DNA of 64,000 bases from Trochalopteron elliotii (GCA_024734555.1 JANPWX010000080.1:3477419-3541418), one strand, 5' to 3'; positions 1 through 13,101 are shown, counted from the first letter of the stretch. The notes: a model not told the origin generated them from the sequence alone. Numbers and translations: made by a program.

Positions 1-2618
1 CACTCCTAAATAGGCTTTTGAAGATAGAAAGGATCTATCTCTTAAAAATTTTTTGTGATTTGTTTGGGGGCTGCTGGTTCTGATGTAAGGCTGTACCTCC
101 CTTCCAAATCTTTACAGTCATTTTACAAAAAATACATCCAGATTTCAAACCCAGTGTATAGTCCAAGTGCAGCTACATTGTGCCAGAATAAAACACTAGT
201 AAGTCTTTGTAGGGCTGTCCATTGTAGAAGAAGGTGAGATTAATTTTCAACCTACTGGAGCTCTTTTGCTGCCATACCACTGCAGTAGAGCTCTACTTTC
301 AAAGTGAACAACTGAAAATTTATACAGCGCTTGTGGTCTTTGGGATTTGCCACTGTAGTAACTGACTCAGAAGCTGTTCTCTTTTTTAAAAAAGAAGTAT
401 CTTTCATTTGACCTGTCTCCTTGAGTCAGACAAGCAACTGGCCCAAATAATTAATAGATCAGATTAAACACTTTTAATTGTTTAGAATTTGTGTGATTAG
501 TTGTACTTTCACAATGTACTTCTGGATCATGTACGTTTTTTCATTTTGTTAGCTGTCATCTTCTTTGGTATCTCCTTCACAGCCCAGGCATTTCTTCTTT
601 TGTGTTGGCATGATGGAGCCCATATTCACTTATAACTGGACAGTGTTTGCAGGGATCAATCCCCAGCTTCATTCAGGATTGCACTGCCTGCTGGTGCCAG
701 AGCATTTCCATTCGTGCTTTGCTGCCTGACCTATATGTTTCATCACCCAAATTTGTGCAGAGATGGGGCAAAACAAATTGGCACTTTTAACCCGTATTTG
801 CTGCCTCTCTGCATTGTGGTGAGCTTTGATTGTGAGAAATCCTTTTGTAATGCTAATTAACTTGCTTCATAGTATTTACTATCTCTAATCATCATGTTTA
901 TCCGGTAGAATGCTCATTGTCTGTTTTGCCTGTGAGGCTTTGTCTAAATGATGAAAAAGGATCCTTTTAAAATTGTGTGCTGACATCTTGTGAAATACTC
1001 CTTAACATGGTTTTCCATCTTTAAAGTCAGCTAATAGAATTGGAAAGACATTAAGATTGTGTCTTCACAACAATGTGTTAAAGGTATTTTTTATCGCATT
1101 AGCTATCTCAAGTTTAAAAAGTACCCTTTTATCATCACGTTGTACTCTGAGAGTTTAATGAGACAGTGCTAATATGGATTTTTTCTATTCACATTAACTT
1201 TATATCAAATACAAATTACCGAAAGATTAAAAGCAGTCTCTTACCATCTGATGTTAAAAATGGGCTACTCACTTAAATTAACATTAGTAAGAAAGCATAC
1301 TCTCTTTTTCATTGAGAAAGCTCCACCACAGAAATGATCTTGATGTGCAGAACAATTACTTTGGGTGATAGAGCTTAGGTCATGCTTCCTAAAAATGATG
1401 TGAATAAAATTACTTACAGAATGGGTAAGAACTACTTATAATTTTGTACTGTGTTCTGAATGGAATTCTGTTCATAATTATTTTTGCAACTAAGAATAAT
1501 ATAATATATATTACTGCTAGAATAACATTAAAATTGATAAACTGTGACTTACTAAGAAGAAATCATTTTTGCATGATGAAGTGTTAGTTTATCTATCCTC
1601 TGGGCAAGAAAAGAGCAGTACACTGACATTTTTGGAGTCTGTGGAGATCCAAATGTTCTAAATGTAGGGAAACAAAATTTAAAAGAAATCATTTACAGTT
1701 GGAAATTACAGACATATTCTTATAAGTGTTATAAACAAAAATGGATTTGAAAATATTTGCTGTCTTATTATCTCAGCTGCATTAACGTGTATCAAATACC
1801 AAAGTATTTTTTTGTGCTTGAAAATATTTATTACTCAAATAAAAATATCTTTAAGTATTGTAGTTGTTACAGGATACAAAGATTAGAAGTGCCTAAAAAT
1901 TTTGAATTTCATTCTTGAAAAACGTTAAAATTAAACTGACTTGGTCTTGCAAATGTGAAAATGCAAAGTATGTGAAAGTAAAAAAAGAGGATCAGAAACA
2001 CATCTAACTAGTGTGTCATGTTTTAAAGAAGACCCCCAAATCCTCCAGAGATCGTCCTCTGCAGACACTGCAGGGGTTCAGATCAGTGTTTGTGTAAAAA
2101 GCACTGATACTTTAAACAAAACTCTGGACAGCTGAGAGCACTGTCAGACCCCTTACTGACTAAAGAAGGAGAAAAGTGAACTTCTTAATGCTTCCTGAAA
2201 TCTTGGCCCTGTGATGTATTGCCAGTTTATGTTAAATTGTTGAAGTGAGGAACTGAAAGGATGCTTTTTATGGCTAACAATGTTTTTCATTATGTTGAAT
2301 TGAAATTCAAAGTCTGTTATCTCAATTTCAAATTTATACTTTAAATTGTGGGCACCATAAATATGGAATATATGTTTGCTTATTCTATTTCAAACAAACT
2401 TAGATTTAAACTGTTTTTCTTGGATTTCTTGACAACTCTAAGTAATGGTGATGCGTTATTGTATGTGACATGTACTAGTTCTGTATTAGATAATATGTCT
2501 ATGCACTTTAATAATATATTTTATGTCACTCGAATTTTTTTTTGTCAAGCAAACAGCTTTGTAATGTGATTTAACAGAACACTTGAAATGTTTTCCTCTG
2601 CTTCATGTTGGCTTTTAG
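1..2618 (+). other. Intron of the partial plus-strand gene (upstream part)
   Basis: AT-rich sequence with no exon that I can support and no recognisable repeat. It ends in an acceptor (TTTTAG) at 2618 that opens the first visible exon. I infer that it is intronic because that exon begins at an acceptor and has no start codon, so the 5' part of the gene must lie to the left of the window. Confidence 0.5.
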
Positions 2619-2753
2619 AGTGAGTCTTTGCTGCAACAGAAAACAAAAGAGCAAGAACTTGCTTTGACAAAAGAGACTCTTGTCCTTATCAATGACTTGA
2701 GAGTCAAGTTCCCAGGAAAAACAAATGAAGAATCGGAATTAATTATAGAAGAT
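2619..2753 (+). CDS. Internal coding exon, coiled-coil segment of unrecognised protein
   Basis: This is a 135-nt exon (45 codons, phase 0 in and out). It lies between an AG acceptor at 2617-2618, behind a modest pyrimidine tract, and a perfect GTAAGTA donor at 2754. The peptide begins SESLLQQKTKEQELALTKET and continues with a leucine/valine-rich stretch ending in a run of acidic residues. The spacing of Leu, Val and Ile among Gln, Glu and Lys is typical of a coiled coil. The next exon starts in the same phase. I do not recognise the family. Large centrosomal or ciliary coiled-coil proteins are an obvious comparison class, but this is only a guess from composition. The upstream exons are outside the window. 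Confidence 0.62.
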
Positions 2754-4442
2754 GTAAGTATCTATAAATAAGAAAGAAGAACAGGCTAGACACTGTTTAG
2801 GCTACTGAAATGAAGGAAAGTAAAAAGCTCAATCTATGATTCATTAGCTCCTGTGGCCCTAAAACTTCCAGAACTCAGGATAACTCAAAAGAATTTGAAA
2901 GCTTGGAGCTTTGCATGCTTTCTGACCTTAAAAGAGCAGCACTGAAAACATTCCTATGTCCTTATAAAATATATGAGAAATAATCAGGAGGGTTAGGAAA
3001 ATTCATTTTTCCATTGTCGAGAAAGTTCAAACTTTTAAGTAAGCCAAGAAGAATGTTACAATTCATATTTCATCTGATATTGTTAAAACAGATCCTGACC
3101 TGTTTAACTTGCTCTCAAGCAGGCATACTAGAGAACTCAGAATGGTATGCTGCAGGCATGAGGGTCATGAAGAACACCAGTCACATGGTTTTTGGCTCTT
3201 GTACTCCACCAAATTAGCCTTTCTCACTTCTAATGTTGTCCTGAGCCTTGTAGAGTTTGGTATCAAAGACATGTGAAACAATGCCAAACTAAAGGTCAGT
3301 TAAACCCCAATACTTATTATTAATACATATAAGCAGAAATTGCATGCAGTCTAAATACCTTGTAAATGTTTAATGCAAAGAAGCTAACAGGATGGAAAAG
3401 AAAAAAATAAAGATAGATGTTCTCTTCTCAGTTTAGAAGAAAAATGAAAGGATTCAAATTAACACCTGTGCTCTGATGTAGTGAGCACAGTCCCTGATGT
3501 GTTGAAATTCATCTGATTTATTATCTGGCCAGAAAAGTCCTGAGCTCTGTGAGCTTCCAGAATGTTGATTATGTTTCTAGCAATCTCTGCAGCTACACTG
3601 GAGGGGAAAGGAATTCTTCTGTAATGATGGTTGATTTGGTGATGGGGGAAGATAGTATTCACAACCAGCAGTTTGGGCTCCTCAGAAGCAGAACAAAAAT
3701 GCTTCATTAAATGTTGTCCCTGATGCCCTGGGTGTGCACAGTTCTGTGCCAGGGGTTGCGAGGGCTCCATCTGGCCTTGCTTCCTCACTCAGCGCCAGCC
3801 TGGGCAGCCCCTCACCTTCCTGTGGCAGAACTCTTAAAATTCATCTGGCCACAGCCAATTACTGACGGGAAACAGTTCATCATGAAGGAAAACAAGGGCT
3901 GGTAAGACAGGACTTGTTGAAGGTCTGGAGAAGAGTAGAAAGATAAAATAACAAAATGAGAATAAAAATGTATGTTCGCAGCTTGAGCTATTTTGGTAGC
4001 ACTTAGATTTTTGTGGAAGGAGAGTGTTGCAGTTCATATATGATTATTTATAGAAAGGATGATTTCCAGGCATGTATAATGTCCCATACGCAGCAAAACC
4101 CCTCACTATTTAAACAGATCAGCAGTTATGCATTATTGAACCTAACACTCTCAAAAAATCTGAGCTGAGTCAGTCAAGACAACTTTCTAACTGCTTTGTA
4201 GTGTATGATTGTCAGAATCAGGTAGAAAAGAGGGTAGTATTAAACTGAAGCATCACACAGATCTTTGCAAATGTTGCCCCACATAAATTTGCAAATATTT
4301 TGCTATTTCTTTTAGAGAAAACTTCTCACAGCAGTCTTAAAGATGCTCACATATTTAAGGGTTAGGAGTGCTCGTGAATGAAAGACCAGCATTCAGTTGC
4401 TTTAATGTGTATTTTTTTTCTTGTGTTTTACAACGACCACAG
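2754..4442 (+). other. Intron
   Basis: This intron separates two phase-0 exons. It is AT-rich. A minus-strand open frame at 3788-3459 has no splice support and reads as chance. I see no repeat or RNA gene. Confidence 0.5.
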
Positions 4443-4523
4443 ATTATGGATAATTGGAAGTATCATAAAACAAAAGTGTCATCCTTTTGGTTGGTAAAAC
4501 TGGATTCAGCAAAGCAACGAAAG
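4443..4523 (+). CDS. Internal coding exon, continuation of coiled-coil protein
   Basis: This is an 81-nt exon (27 codons, phase 0 in and out). The acceptor is CACAG at 4442, behind a pyrimidine-rich tract, and the donor is AAG|GTAAGTG at 4524. The peptide starts IMDNWKYHKTKVSSFWLVKL and ends with a basic SAKQRK tail. Joined to the previous exon it continues an acidic-to-basic helix, and the following exon also enters in phase 0. Two Trp residues and alternating hydrophobic positions suggest a helical segment at the end of the coiled coil. The product was not recognised. The perfect donor and phase agreement on both sides are the main support. Confidence 0.58.
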
Positions 4524-7500
4524 GTAAGTGACATAGTTCATTTTCAGAAGGTTGTCTAAAGCAGATGCATAGCAGTATTTCTACTGGTGTTTAGCAGTAG
4601 CTGGGAGTGACTTGAGATGCCAAAATACTGGCTCTTGGAACTAACATAGATATGCATTAATTCTATTATAGGACATTATGTTGCTCCATATTCAGAGAAG
4701 CATGATTGTTCTGGATTATAATTAAAAATCAGTTTCTCAAAAAATTAGTCTACTGAAAAAAGAAGCAAACAAATAAATGATTAGTGCTTAAATACCTAAG
4801 TTCTACATAAATTCTTAGAAGGGTAGTCACTCGGCAGATTTGATTGATAAGGGTACACCAGTCAGCAGTTTCAGACCAGGCATATTAAAACTCCATTAGA
4901 GGTAGTGATACTGCTCTTGGCTGTTTGAGTATTTGACCCACAGTATTAGAATAGATCATGTTGAATAAAAAATGGACCTACCAAGCAAAGAATTTTCTCC
5001 TTTAAGTGTTATTTCAGAAAGCCTTCAGTAGAGGGTGGTTCTGCCCTTTATTTGACTGGCAGTCATGTTAAACCAAGGGCACATGTACAAAGTCGGCATG
5101 ACAGAGATTGATGTGCCAGGTTGTTACTTACAAAAACTGCACAATCAGAAATGTGGACTTTTTGCTCTTCTTGTGAGGACATCTTTTGCAACTTTAGGAG
5201 ACTTATAATTCCTGAAGCACTAGTGAGCCCTTCATCTTTGCTTGCACTGGAAATGATTTGCCTTTTTTTTAAACTGCTTTTAACCTCAATCCCTTCAAGC
5301 AATCAGATAGTTATTCTTAGAAGGGTAGTTTATAAAAACGGATTAACTTTGACAATGACATTGCAGCTGAGGACTGCCAAATGTCTTTTGTTGATTTGAA
5401 AGAAGTATGTTTTATATTCCAATGAGGTGGGTGAAGGAGAAATGAACAAGGAGGAGAATATTTATGCAAGTAAGGAATCTGTCTCAAAGGTACCTTTCTC
5501 AACTTTGTGAAATACAAAACAGAATCTCAGTCCCCTTCACTCTTACTTACTGGGAAATTCTAACACACAAGAAGAAAATACCTGGGCAATGTGCTAGCTT
5601 TCACAATGTTCATCCCTGACAGCTGTATTTGCTTAACAATTATTCAACACGATACAGAAAAATTAAACTTGCACTTATATTCTTAGTGTGTAATGATCTG
5701 GCATTACAGCGCGGGTACAGGAGGCATTCAGAAGTAAGTTGAGAGTAAACCAATTAAGTCAATTCATGTTAAAAAGAAATTTAACCTCTAAGACTTTCAA
5801 TACAAAGAGATTTTGGTATGGGAGGAGTTATGACTGCTTCATGTTGCATCACTTCTCATAATTTTTTTTAAAGTGTTTTGATGGTTACCAGAGGGTTTTG
5901 AATCTACCCTTTCATAACATCTTGTTCTGTTGTACCTAGATAATTTGTTTTGTTAAAGTAAATGATGTAAATTAAACAGAAAGATGAAGGCAAGCTAGGG
6001 AAATTAACTTAGAAAAATGGAGATGTAGGTTTCATGAAGTTCCAGCCCTTGTGCAATGCCTTGTCTCTTTTCTTAAATGGATGAATTTTTTTTTGCCATG
6101 TTTGCAAATTAAGGACAATTAACTGGCACATTTCCTGCCCTGGCATATTAGCAATATCAGCACAGTAAAAACAGCAAGAAAGATTTTTTTCCCAGAGTAC
6201 CTGGCAGCCTGTGACTTGCTCTAAGATGTTCAGTTCTTAGTTTTCTTCAACTCCAGGTACTACAGTAAAAGAAAAAACTCTACACTGGCATCAGTGTTCT
6301 TAGCTTATGTCTTTTGGCCTAGTGAGAGAGTCTATACAGGGTGGAATTGTTCTTTTTCACACAGGGAGATATTATTAGTCAGTGAAACATTGCAAAGAAA
6401 CGTAGGGCTGATCCTTAATGTGCTTAGGGACTAAGTTGTTTCAGATGTGTGTTTGAGCACAGATAACAGCCATGTGTGTGGGAATGCCTTGGACAGGTCA
6501 GACACAAGGAAAAGGGCTTGAGAAGCAGGAAGGCTGATGCTGCTAAAGAAGTGTCTGAAAGTCTGGACCTCTTCTACAGGCATGGGACAGTCCAAAACCT
6601 GGGCTTAGCTCCTGTTGTCACTAACAAAGATCAGGACCCTTAGATTTTAATATCTTACTCTCTCCATCTCACTCTTTGGGGAGGAGTGGGCCATGAGTGT
6701 GGGTTTTAGTGCATTAGACACCTGCATTCATAAAGATTCCCCAACAGAGAGGACAGTATTGTATTTTGGGTTGTATTTGTGTGCATGAAATTACTGCAAG
6801 ACCTGTGCATGCAGACTAATCCCAAGTCTTCAAAAAGAATTTAAATAACATGAAAAAACCCCATATTTCATCAAGGCCCTCATTATTAGGTATGTATAGA
6901 TTTTCTGCCCATTAGGTATACTACACAGCTTCCTTGTGCTATTGCAAGCATTTTGTTTATTTAAACTTTGTTTCCTTCATTGTCAGACAATTTATAAACA
7001 ACAGTTTGTTATGTAGGACCTAAAAATTGCAATTCCACACCATTCTTCCATACTTTACTGTTCTACTAAATCTCTTTCACCTTTTGTGAACCACTGTTCA
7101 CCACATGAATCAGTTTATCCTACATATCTGAAAGTTTCCAGGGAAAGCATTGTACCTGCTAATTTATAAAATCTCATACCAAATTAGCATATACCTCCAT
7201 CTGTTCATCATCCTCTTGAGTGTGATTGGGTTTTTGGAAGATGCTGTTATGCAAAAGAGGCAGTGAAGGTGTTTCCTCTAAAGGAAATTTCACGGATTTA
7301 ACTGGCATTTTTTGTCGATAGTTTACATGCACCGTAGGCTTTTTTGTAGGACAGAATTTACACTGTCCAGAGTGTCCATATGGGGCTTAAATACAACTTT
7401 CATTACAAAACTATTCCCAGACTTACTGACAGTATCTAAATAGCAGAATCCAAGACATTCTGGAGTCTGATTCTCTCCAGGGATTATGAAGGGAACACAG

Positions 7501-8283
7501 AGGACTGAGTTAAGAGAATGTCCAGATATTTAAAAGCAGGCACGCTGAATCCCACCTTCCTTCCATGCCCCAGTTCAGTGGGATGTGCAAAGGTGTGTCC
7601 AGGACTCTGGGAAGTTGGATGTGCAGCTGTCTAGCACTGCACTGAATGCAGCTCAGCCTTTATGCTCTTGCATTTAAATATAGTCTGTATGTAATAATTC
7701 CATGGTGTATCTATAAATGTTTCTATTTTAAATATCTTGCTGATTATTTTTTTACTTACTGATTTCATTACACTGTCTCCTGCCAGGTACACTAATATGG
7801 TTTGATCCAGGGTAACACTGAGCTTAAACAGACATTAAACCAAAGCCAGTTTGCAGTTTTTCAGGACATTTTAGTTCTTTATAAAATAGACAGCATTTTA
7901 CAAGGCAGTGGGAAAAGAAGATATACAATACTTGGGTTAATTAAGTTGCTTCTAGTCTTTATTGTCTCCATTTTGTTTCTTTTTACCCTCTCTGTCATTT
8001 AAATGAGCTAGTATTGAACAGACTGGAAAAAACAGAAATGAAGTTTTTGGTAATAAAAATAAAATACTTTGATCTGGCTTTGCAAAATGTAACTAACAGA
8101 AGGAACATAAAATAAAAGTTAGCTGATGCATGCACAGAAATGAACCCCAGACCTCTGTAGGAATGTACAGGTATGCAGCCATATGTATAGGGACAGCTGT
8201 CTGTATGTGTGCAGGGCAGCAGCCATCAGCTGGGTTCTGCTTTTGCAAAATGTCTTTGATTTACGTGGAATGCTCCTTCCTAG
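4524..8283 (+). other. Intron
   Basis: About 3.8 kb of AT-rich intron between phase-0 exons. No transposon or RNA gene was recognised. Small open frames at 5063-5517 and 7802-8002 lack splice signals or protein-like composition. Confidence 0.5.
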
Positions 8284-8444
8284 GTTTTGGATATAGTCAG
8301 GACAAGTGTCCGTGCAGTTCTACAGCACGTCTGGAAAGCTCCAGACATTGAAAATTTACATCTCTACCGTCTTTTTAACCGTGTATTTAATCGCTTACTT
8401 TGGAGCCATGGTCAAGGCCTATGGAACTGTTTCTGTAATTCAGG
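8284..8444 (+). CDS. Internal coding exon, helical C-terminal region
   Basis: This 161-nt exon enters in phase 0 after CTTCCTAG (8283) and leaves in phase 2 at CAGG|GTAAGC (8445). It encodes 53 residues starting VLDIVRTSVRAVLQHVWKAP and later reading RLFNRVFNRLLWSHGQGLWN. The regular hydrophobic pattern, the conserved-looking Trp, His, Asn and Cys residues and the absence of low complexity suggest a folded helical domain rather than coiled coil. The frame stays open until the donor, where a TAA overlaps the intron start, which supports the chosen end. A second frame is open through the exon from an ATG at 8306, but only the chosen frame joins its neighbours in phase. The family is unknown to me. 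Confidence 0.62.
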
Positions 8445-10860
8445 GTAAGCTGATCTTTCTTTTCTTCTTCATTACTTCACAATACAATCAATGCTGGCAT
8501 ACTTTGTTGCTCATTTTCATTCACAAGAACCATGTAATACATTGTTTTAAAAGCACCATATGGTATATAGTAGAATTAAACCCAGCAATCAAGGCCAACC
8601 CTTTCAGAAATGGAATCAAACGTTCAGTAATGTATTTACAAACATAATAATCTAAGGAAAAAAATCTAATATTCAAAATATTTCAGCCTTAAGTCAACTC
8701 TTTTACTGGATGGTTTTGAGGCTAGACCACTGCGTCAAAGGTGGACTTGCCATCAGTAGAAATCATTGTATCTATTTGTGCTCCAGACTCATAAGGAGAG
8801 TTCAGTCACAAGGGCAGCTGACATCTCACACCAGATGCAATGTCACTTCTGTGATTTACTAATAAACAGTTCAAATTTCTGCCCTTGATGACATTCACTG
8901 TTTCCCATACTGGTAGAAACTTCCATGTAAGCAGGTGGTTTTGGTTTGGGTGGCAAATACAAGTTTTCTACAGGGCAGAAAAGATCTGGACATATAAATA
9001 AGTTCAATAACTACACTTCAGAATCTACATTCCTGAAATCAAAGGCACTGGTAGAAATATAGATTTGGGGGATCATATCAAGGGTATTAAACAATTCCTC
9101 CCACCCACCAATTTATTCATAAAATAAGAATAAATTTTTTAAAATATGAAATATATTGCATAAAAAAGGACATTTTCTCTGTTGGTATATAAAATGTATA
9201 AAGAATGGGAGAGGGTTTTACTAGCTTGCATAAGGTGTTCTAAGAGATATATTGAAAATGAACTACAACAATTAGTATGCTGCTGGATATTGTGTGTACA
9301 AAGGAATCAAGTCAATATGTTGTTCACATAGAGCCATTTATTATATGTGGAAAACTCACACATTACCCTTGTTAGTTGTTCCCCAAGGAAATGAATAACA
9401 AGGAGAAGAGGGATCTAAGGGGTCCAAAAGATCAACAGGTCTTTTACCATCATCTTTACAATTTTTTCTTTTCTTCGTGCTAGCAGAGGTGTGTGAAGTC
9501 CTGAGTACAAGCTCAATTCTTATGTGGTCATACAATATTGTAAGTGAAGCCATTCTTTGACAAAGACCCAGTTCTTTGTAAGACGAGTTGTTATGTAAAA
9601 GATTCTAAAAATACTGTAAAATTAATATATAACTATCCAGTATGTGTAATACACTGCATGTAATACACTTGTTCCTGATAATACAGAGTTCATGGAAGAA
9701 AACAAAAAGGCTGTTTGCACCCTGCCAGTATGTTTGTTCAGTTACAAGCATCCTTCTTGCTCCATAACACACAACTGAGAACTCACTACAGCACCTCTGT
9801 AGCAGAGAGGCCAACTTCTCACCACGGTTCCCCAAGAGTTCATTGTGCCATTTTAAAGAATAGATTGGAATAAACAGGGCGTGTGTAGAATTTAGAGAAA
9901 TATGTTGGGAAAAGGGTATTAATGTGCTGATTCAGAAACCACATTACTTTATGAATATACATTAAAGAGTGTAGTATGTTCACTGTTTGTAAGATAGATG
10001 TCTTGGGGGAAGAGTGGAGCTAATGGCCTTAAGGATTCCTCTTGCTGGTTAGATCTCTGCTAGCTATGTGCTATTTTAATGAAAAGAAAGAACAAAGAAA
10101 ATCTCCGTGGAAAAAAAGGTGATGTAGAGGGTTTCATAGAGGTTCATTTGTTTTACTGTATAATAAACAATTAAAACTAATAGAAGAAAACTAGAAGAAC
10201 CAGTTGCCTTCAGATGGTTATGAAAAGAATAACACATAATTGATCACATTGCACAATCCAGTATAATACTCTTCTGTGTATCTGATGAGGACTCTGTGAT
10301 TTCTTACTAATGTATGGAAGCTAAAGTTACAGCATAACTAATTAAACTTAGGAAACAGACTTCTGATCCCTGTTGATTGCAGTATAATGGAGAATAAACT
10401 GAATCTGTCTAACACATGGAGAAGGTTGCACAGGCACATTTATATGAAAGGTCATTAAAATTCATGTGTATGTTTCCAAATCTCAGCTTTTGCTATTAAG
10501 GTAACTATATAGCACCAGTTCATAGCCAGCCATGGTTGCAGCAGGCCATATATTATTTGCCACTTAAAAAATGCCTCTTAACTGTAGAAAAGTTATCACA
10601 AAGTCCAGAACCTAAGGAATTTATCAGGAAGGTTTCTTCTACAGGATTTCTGAGTTTTATGTAGTGAATTATAATATGTGTACCAATGTGAATCTCTTGA
10701 ATGAATATAATACTTAGACTGTCATATTGCTATTTTCTTCCAAAATGACTTAATGAGGAAAGACTGAAGACAATAGATTAATTTCTACAAAAAAATGCAT
10801 GTGGACAGTTCCCAGACAGAAAACAATTGAGAAAAATATATTAAAGAAAAGTAGTAGTAT

Positions 10861-10914
10861 GGCTCAATGATCTTAAGAGGTCACTTCCAACCTAAATGAT
10901 TCTATGATGATTCA
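10861..10914 (+). mobile_element. CR1 LINE 3'-end fragment
   Basis: The sequence reads GGCTCAATGATCTTAAGAGG, then the 'cttccaacctaaatgattctatgatgattc' type ending. This is the hallmark 3' terminus of chicken-repeat-1 LINEs, with the octamer-like ATTCTATGA repeated at the end. It is a very short 5'-truncated insertion in plus orientation. Confidence 0.8.
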
Positions 10915-11149
10915 GTTTGTGAAATTAAACAGTTTTGATGTATGCAAACAATACTTCTAAACAATTGTATTAATGATAATTAAGGAAAAATGCTTGCATC
11001 ATTGAAATTTATGTTTGCAATGAAAGTTCTGTAGGACTGAATGTTTTCAGCTGGAACATACCATCTAGACAGAGGAGCCAGCCTGACAGATCAGTTAGCT
11101 ACACATACAGCTCATCTTTTAGTTATTAATGGTCTTAATTCCATCCTAA

Positions 11150-11370
11150 TCATAGAATCATTGACTCATGCAATGCTAAGGGGTTGGAATGGACCTTAAA
11201 GATCATCTAGTCCCAGCCCCCCAGCCATGGACAGGGACACCTCCCACTAAACCAGGCTGCACAAGGCCTGATCCAACCTGGCTTTGAACACTGTCAGGGT
11301 TGGGCATCCACAGCCTCCCTGGGCAACCTGTGCCAGTGTCTCACCACGCTCACAGTGAAATGCTGCCCAG
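11150..11370 (-). mobile_element. CR1 LINE 3' fragment, reverse orientation
   Basis: It starts with CATAGAATCATTGACTCATG, followed by the GGTTGGAATGGACCTTAAAGATCATCTAG segment. It then carries the reverse complement of the CR1 3' UTR and end of ORF2 (phrases such as 'ccaacctggctttgaacact' and 'cagcctccctgggcaacctg'). It is about 220 bp, heavily 5'-truncated as usual for CR1, and transcribed towards lower coordinates. This is a direct indicator of a bird or other sauropsid genome. Confidence 0.92.
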
Positions 11371-12474
11371 TTTAAAAAAATCTTACTAAGCAGGAGCGAG
11401 CTTGCTGGTTCTATGATGTTGTTTTAAGGATGAACTTTCTACACTGGCATTGTGAAATCTGCTGCTGCTCTCTGTGGGCAAGGCTAAATTGGCCTGGATG
11501 TTGTGTTGAAGCCAGATGCAGCAAATTTTCCTCACTCTGTGAAGTGCTTCTTTCATACACATACAAAAAAGCTCAAGCTTACAAACCATCTGTGCTACTG
11601 GATAATAATTTTGTCCAAAAAAAGTCTTCACAAGCACCATGTTGCCTTTTAAAACAGATTGAATGATCTGTAATTTGATCAGAATTTTGCACAAACAAGA
11701 ATGTTGAGGTGTATGCAGAGAACTATTTATTGTAGTCTTCTGTGCTGAAACACACCTGGTTTCTATTGGTGTGGTAGACCTTGGTGGCTTCTTTTTCCCA
11801 AAGAAAAATGGCTTCTCAAGAAAACAAAAGGAATTTTCTATAGATGTGCTTTGCAAGTTGCACTTAATTGTAGATAACCAACCCCATGTGACCAGAGGAA
11901 ATAATAAGCAGTATTTGAATGACTAAACTGAGAGATTCTCTTCATATGACTTTTTGGATAAGGAAGCAGAGCACATACTAATCTCCTGTAAATTAGTTTC
12001 ATATTTGTTTCTTAATATCATGTACCTAAAATAAAAATATTATTATGCTGTGTGGGTATTTAGAAATAATTTATTACTTTTATTAATTCCTTTAATATCA
12101 TAGTTTCATTCAGGTGGTAACCTGTTAAAAAGAATAAGTGTTTCATGTTATTCTTGTTGTAAGACAAATATACAATTTTGTGACAGTAACTTTTTATGTG
12201 CTAAACCTAAGTAATATCTCTGTAAACACATTGGGGAACAAACCAAATGAAAAATGGCAGTGAACATTTCCCATATAAAGATTCATTTCTTATTTTGTGT
12301 TTTGGACTCAGCATCTGCCAGTATTTGTGTTAAATAGTATAAACCTTTGCTGTGCACACACAAGACCATGCTTTTTCTCTTGTTCTTCTGTTGTTAAATC
12401 TGATACAAAGCAGTAAAACTCTCAGACTGCAATTTGTGACAGAGACCATGAATTTGTTTCTTTTTCTGTAATAG

Positions 12475-12648
12475 GAGCTCTTGGGAAACCATATTCAGTA
12501 AAGGCTCAGAGGCAGTGACTCCTGAGCAACTCCAGTGTTGCCAACGAATAGTACAGCTTTGTAAACACTGCCTGCTGGTAGTTTACAAACATTCATCAGA
12601 TTCAAGAGGATCCCCAACTGGGATGAGCCACCACTGGGATGATACAAG
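12475..12648 (+). CDS. Internal coding exon, Cys/His-rich segment
   Basis: This 174-nt exon enters in phase 2, completing the split Gly codon from the exon at 8284-8444, and leaves in phase 2 at CAAG|GTATAA (12649). The acceptor is TTTCTTTTTCTGTAATAG. The 58-residue peptide includes VTPEQLQCCQRIVQLCKHCL and VVYKHSSDSRGSPTGMSHHW. The Cys/His clustering (CC-C-HC) is notable but has no zinc-finger spacing that I recognise. The exact phase match to the previous exon across a 4-kb intron is strong support. If the weaker donor were ignored, the frame would run 12 codons further to a TAG, giving an alternative C-terminus. Confidence 0.63.
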
Positions 12649-13020
12649 GTATAAATTTGAATATTTTCCTCCTAAACTGTAGGTATAAAGGATAGTAATG
12701 GAATAGGTTTTAGTCCATGTTGCTACCACTAAATTTTCTTTAAGTCTGGTTCCCTCTGTATTTAAGAAAAAACCCAGCAAACTCCCCAACATTTCCCTTG
12801 ATCCTGACTTTCAGTCATTCTTACCTCACTACCCCAGTCATGAAGTGCTACCAAAGGAAAACTTGACACACACATCTTGTGTGAAAGTACACTTCTTAAA
12901 CTCTTGATTGCCTACTGCACAATTAGCTGCAGCAAAGGCCTTCATAAAGTGAACTGAAAATCTCCTTTCTTCCCCTTCTCAGATCCCTCAAAGTCACTGT
13001 TTCCAGATTTGCATTCCTAG

Positions 13021-13101
13021 AGGTATCCTAACATGTCAGATACTTCTGCCTTCACATTCGCAGTGGGATGCTCTAGGGGCACAGCTCCAGCCAAGGGTCA
13101 G
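13021..13101 (+). CDS. Probable internal coding exon (acceptor uncertain)
   Basis: The segment lies between CATTCCTAG (13020) and a strong CAG|GTAAGTG donor (13102). Entering in phase 2, it joins the previous exon and reads GILTCQILLPSHSQWDALGA, then QLQPRV, and leaves again in phase 2. A stronger-looking acceptor lies at 12982 behind a long pyrimidine tract. Using it from phase 2 would meet a TAA at 13028, although the whole 12983-13101 interval is open in the same frame if entered in phase 0. Either the shorter exon is right, or a transcript with a different upstream junction uses the longer one. Confidence 0.42.

Larger units (their letters stand above)
8445..12474 (+). other. Intron with CR1 fragments and a short antisense ORF
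   Basis: A 4-kb intron. It holds two CR1 pieces (listed separately) and a 65-codon minus-strand open frame at 9553-9356 with an ATG and a Lys/Arg/Asp-rich middle. That frame has no conserved-domain hallmark that I can name. The rest is AT-rich unique sequence. Confidence 0.5.

Noticed and set aside
11386..11856. 156-codon minus-strand open frame
   Set aside because: It has no splice sites and a Ser/Thr/Cys/Lys-rich composition typical of translated AT-rich DNA. It directly follows a CR1 fragment.
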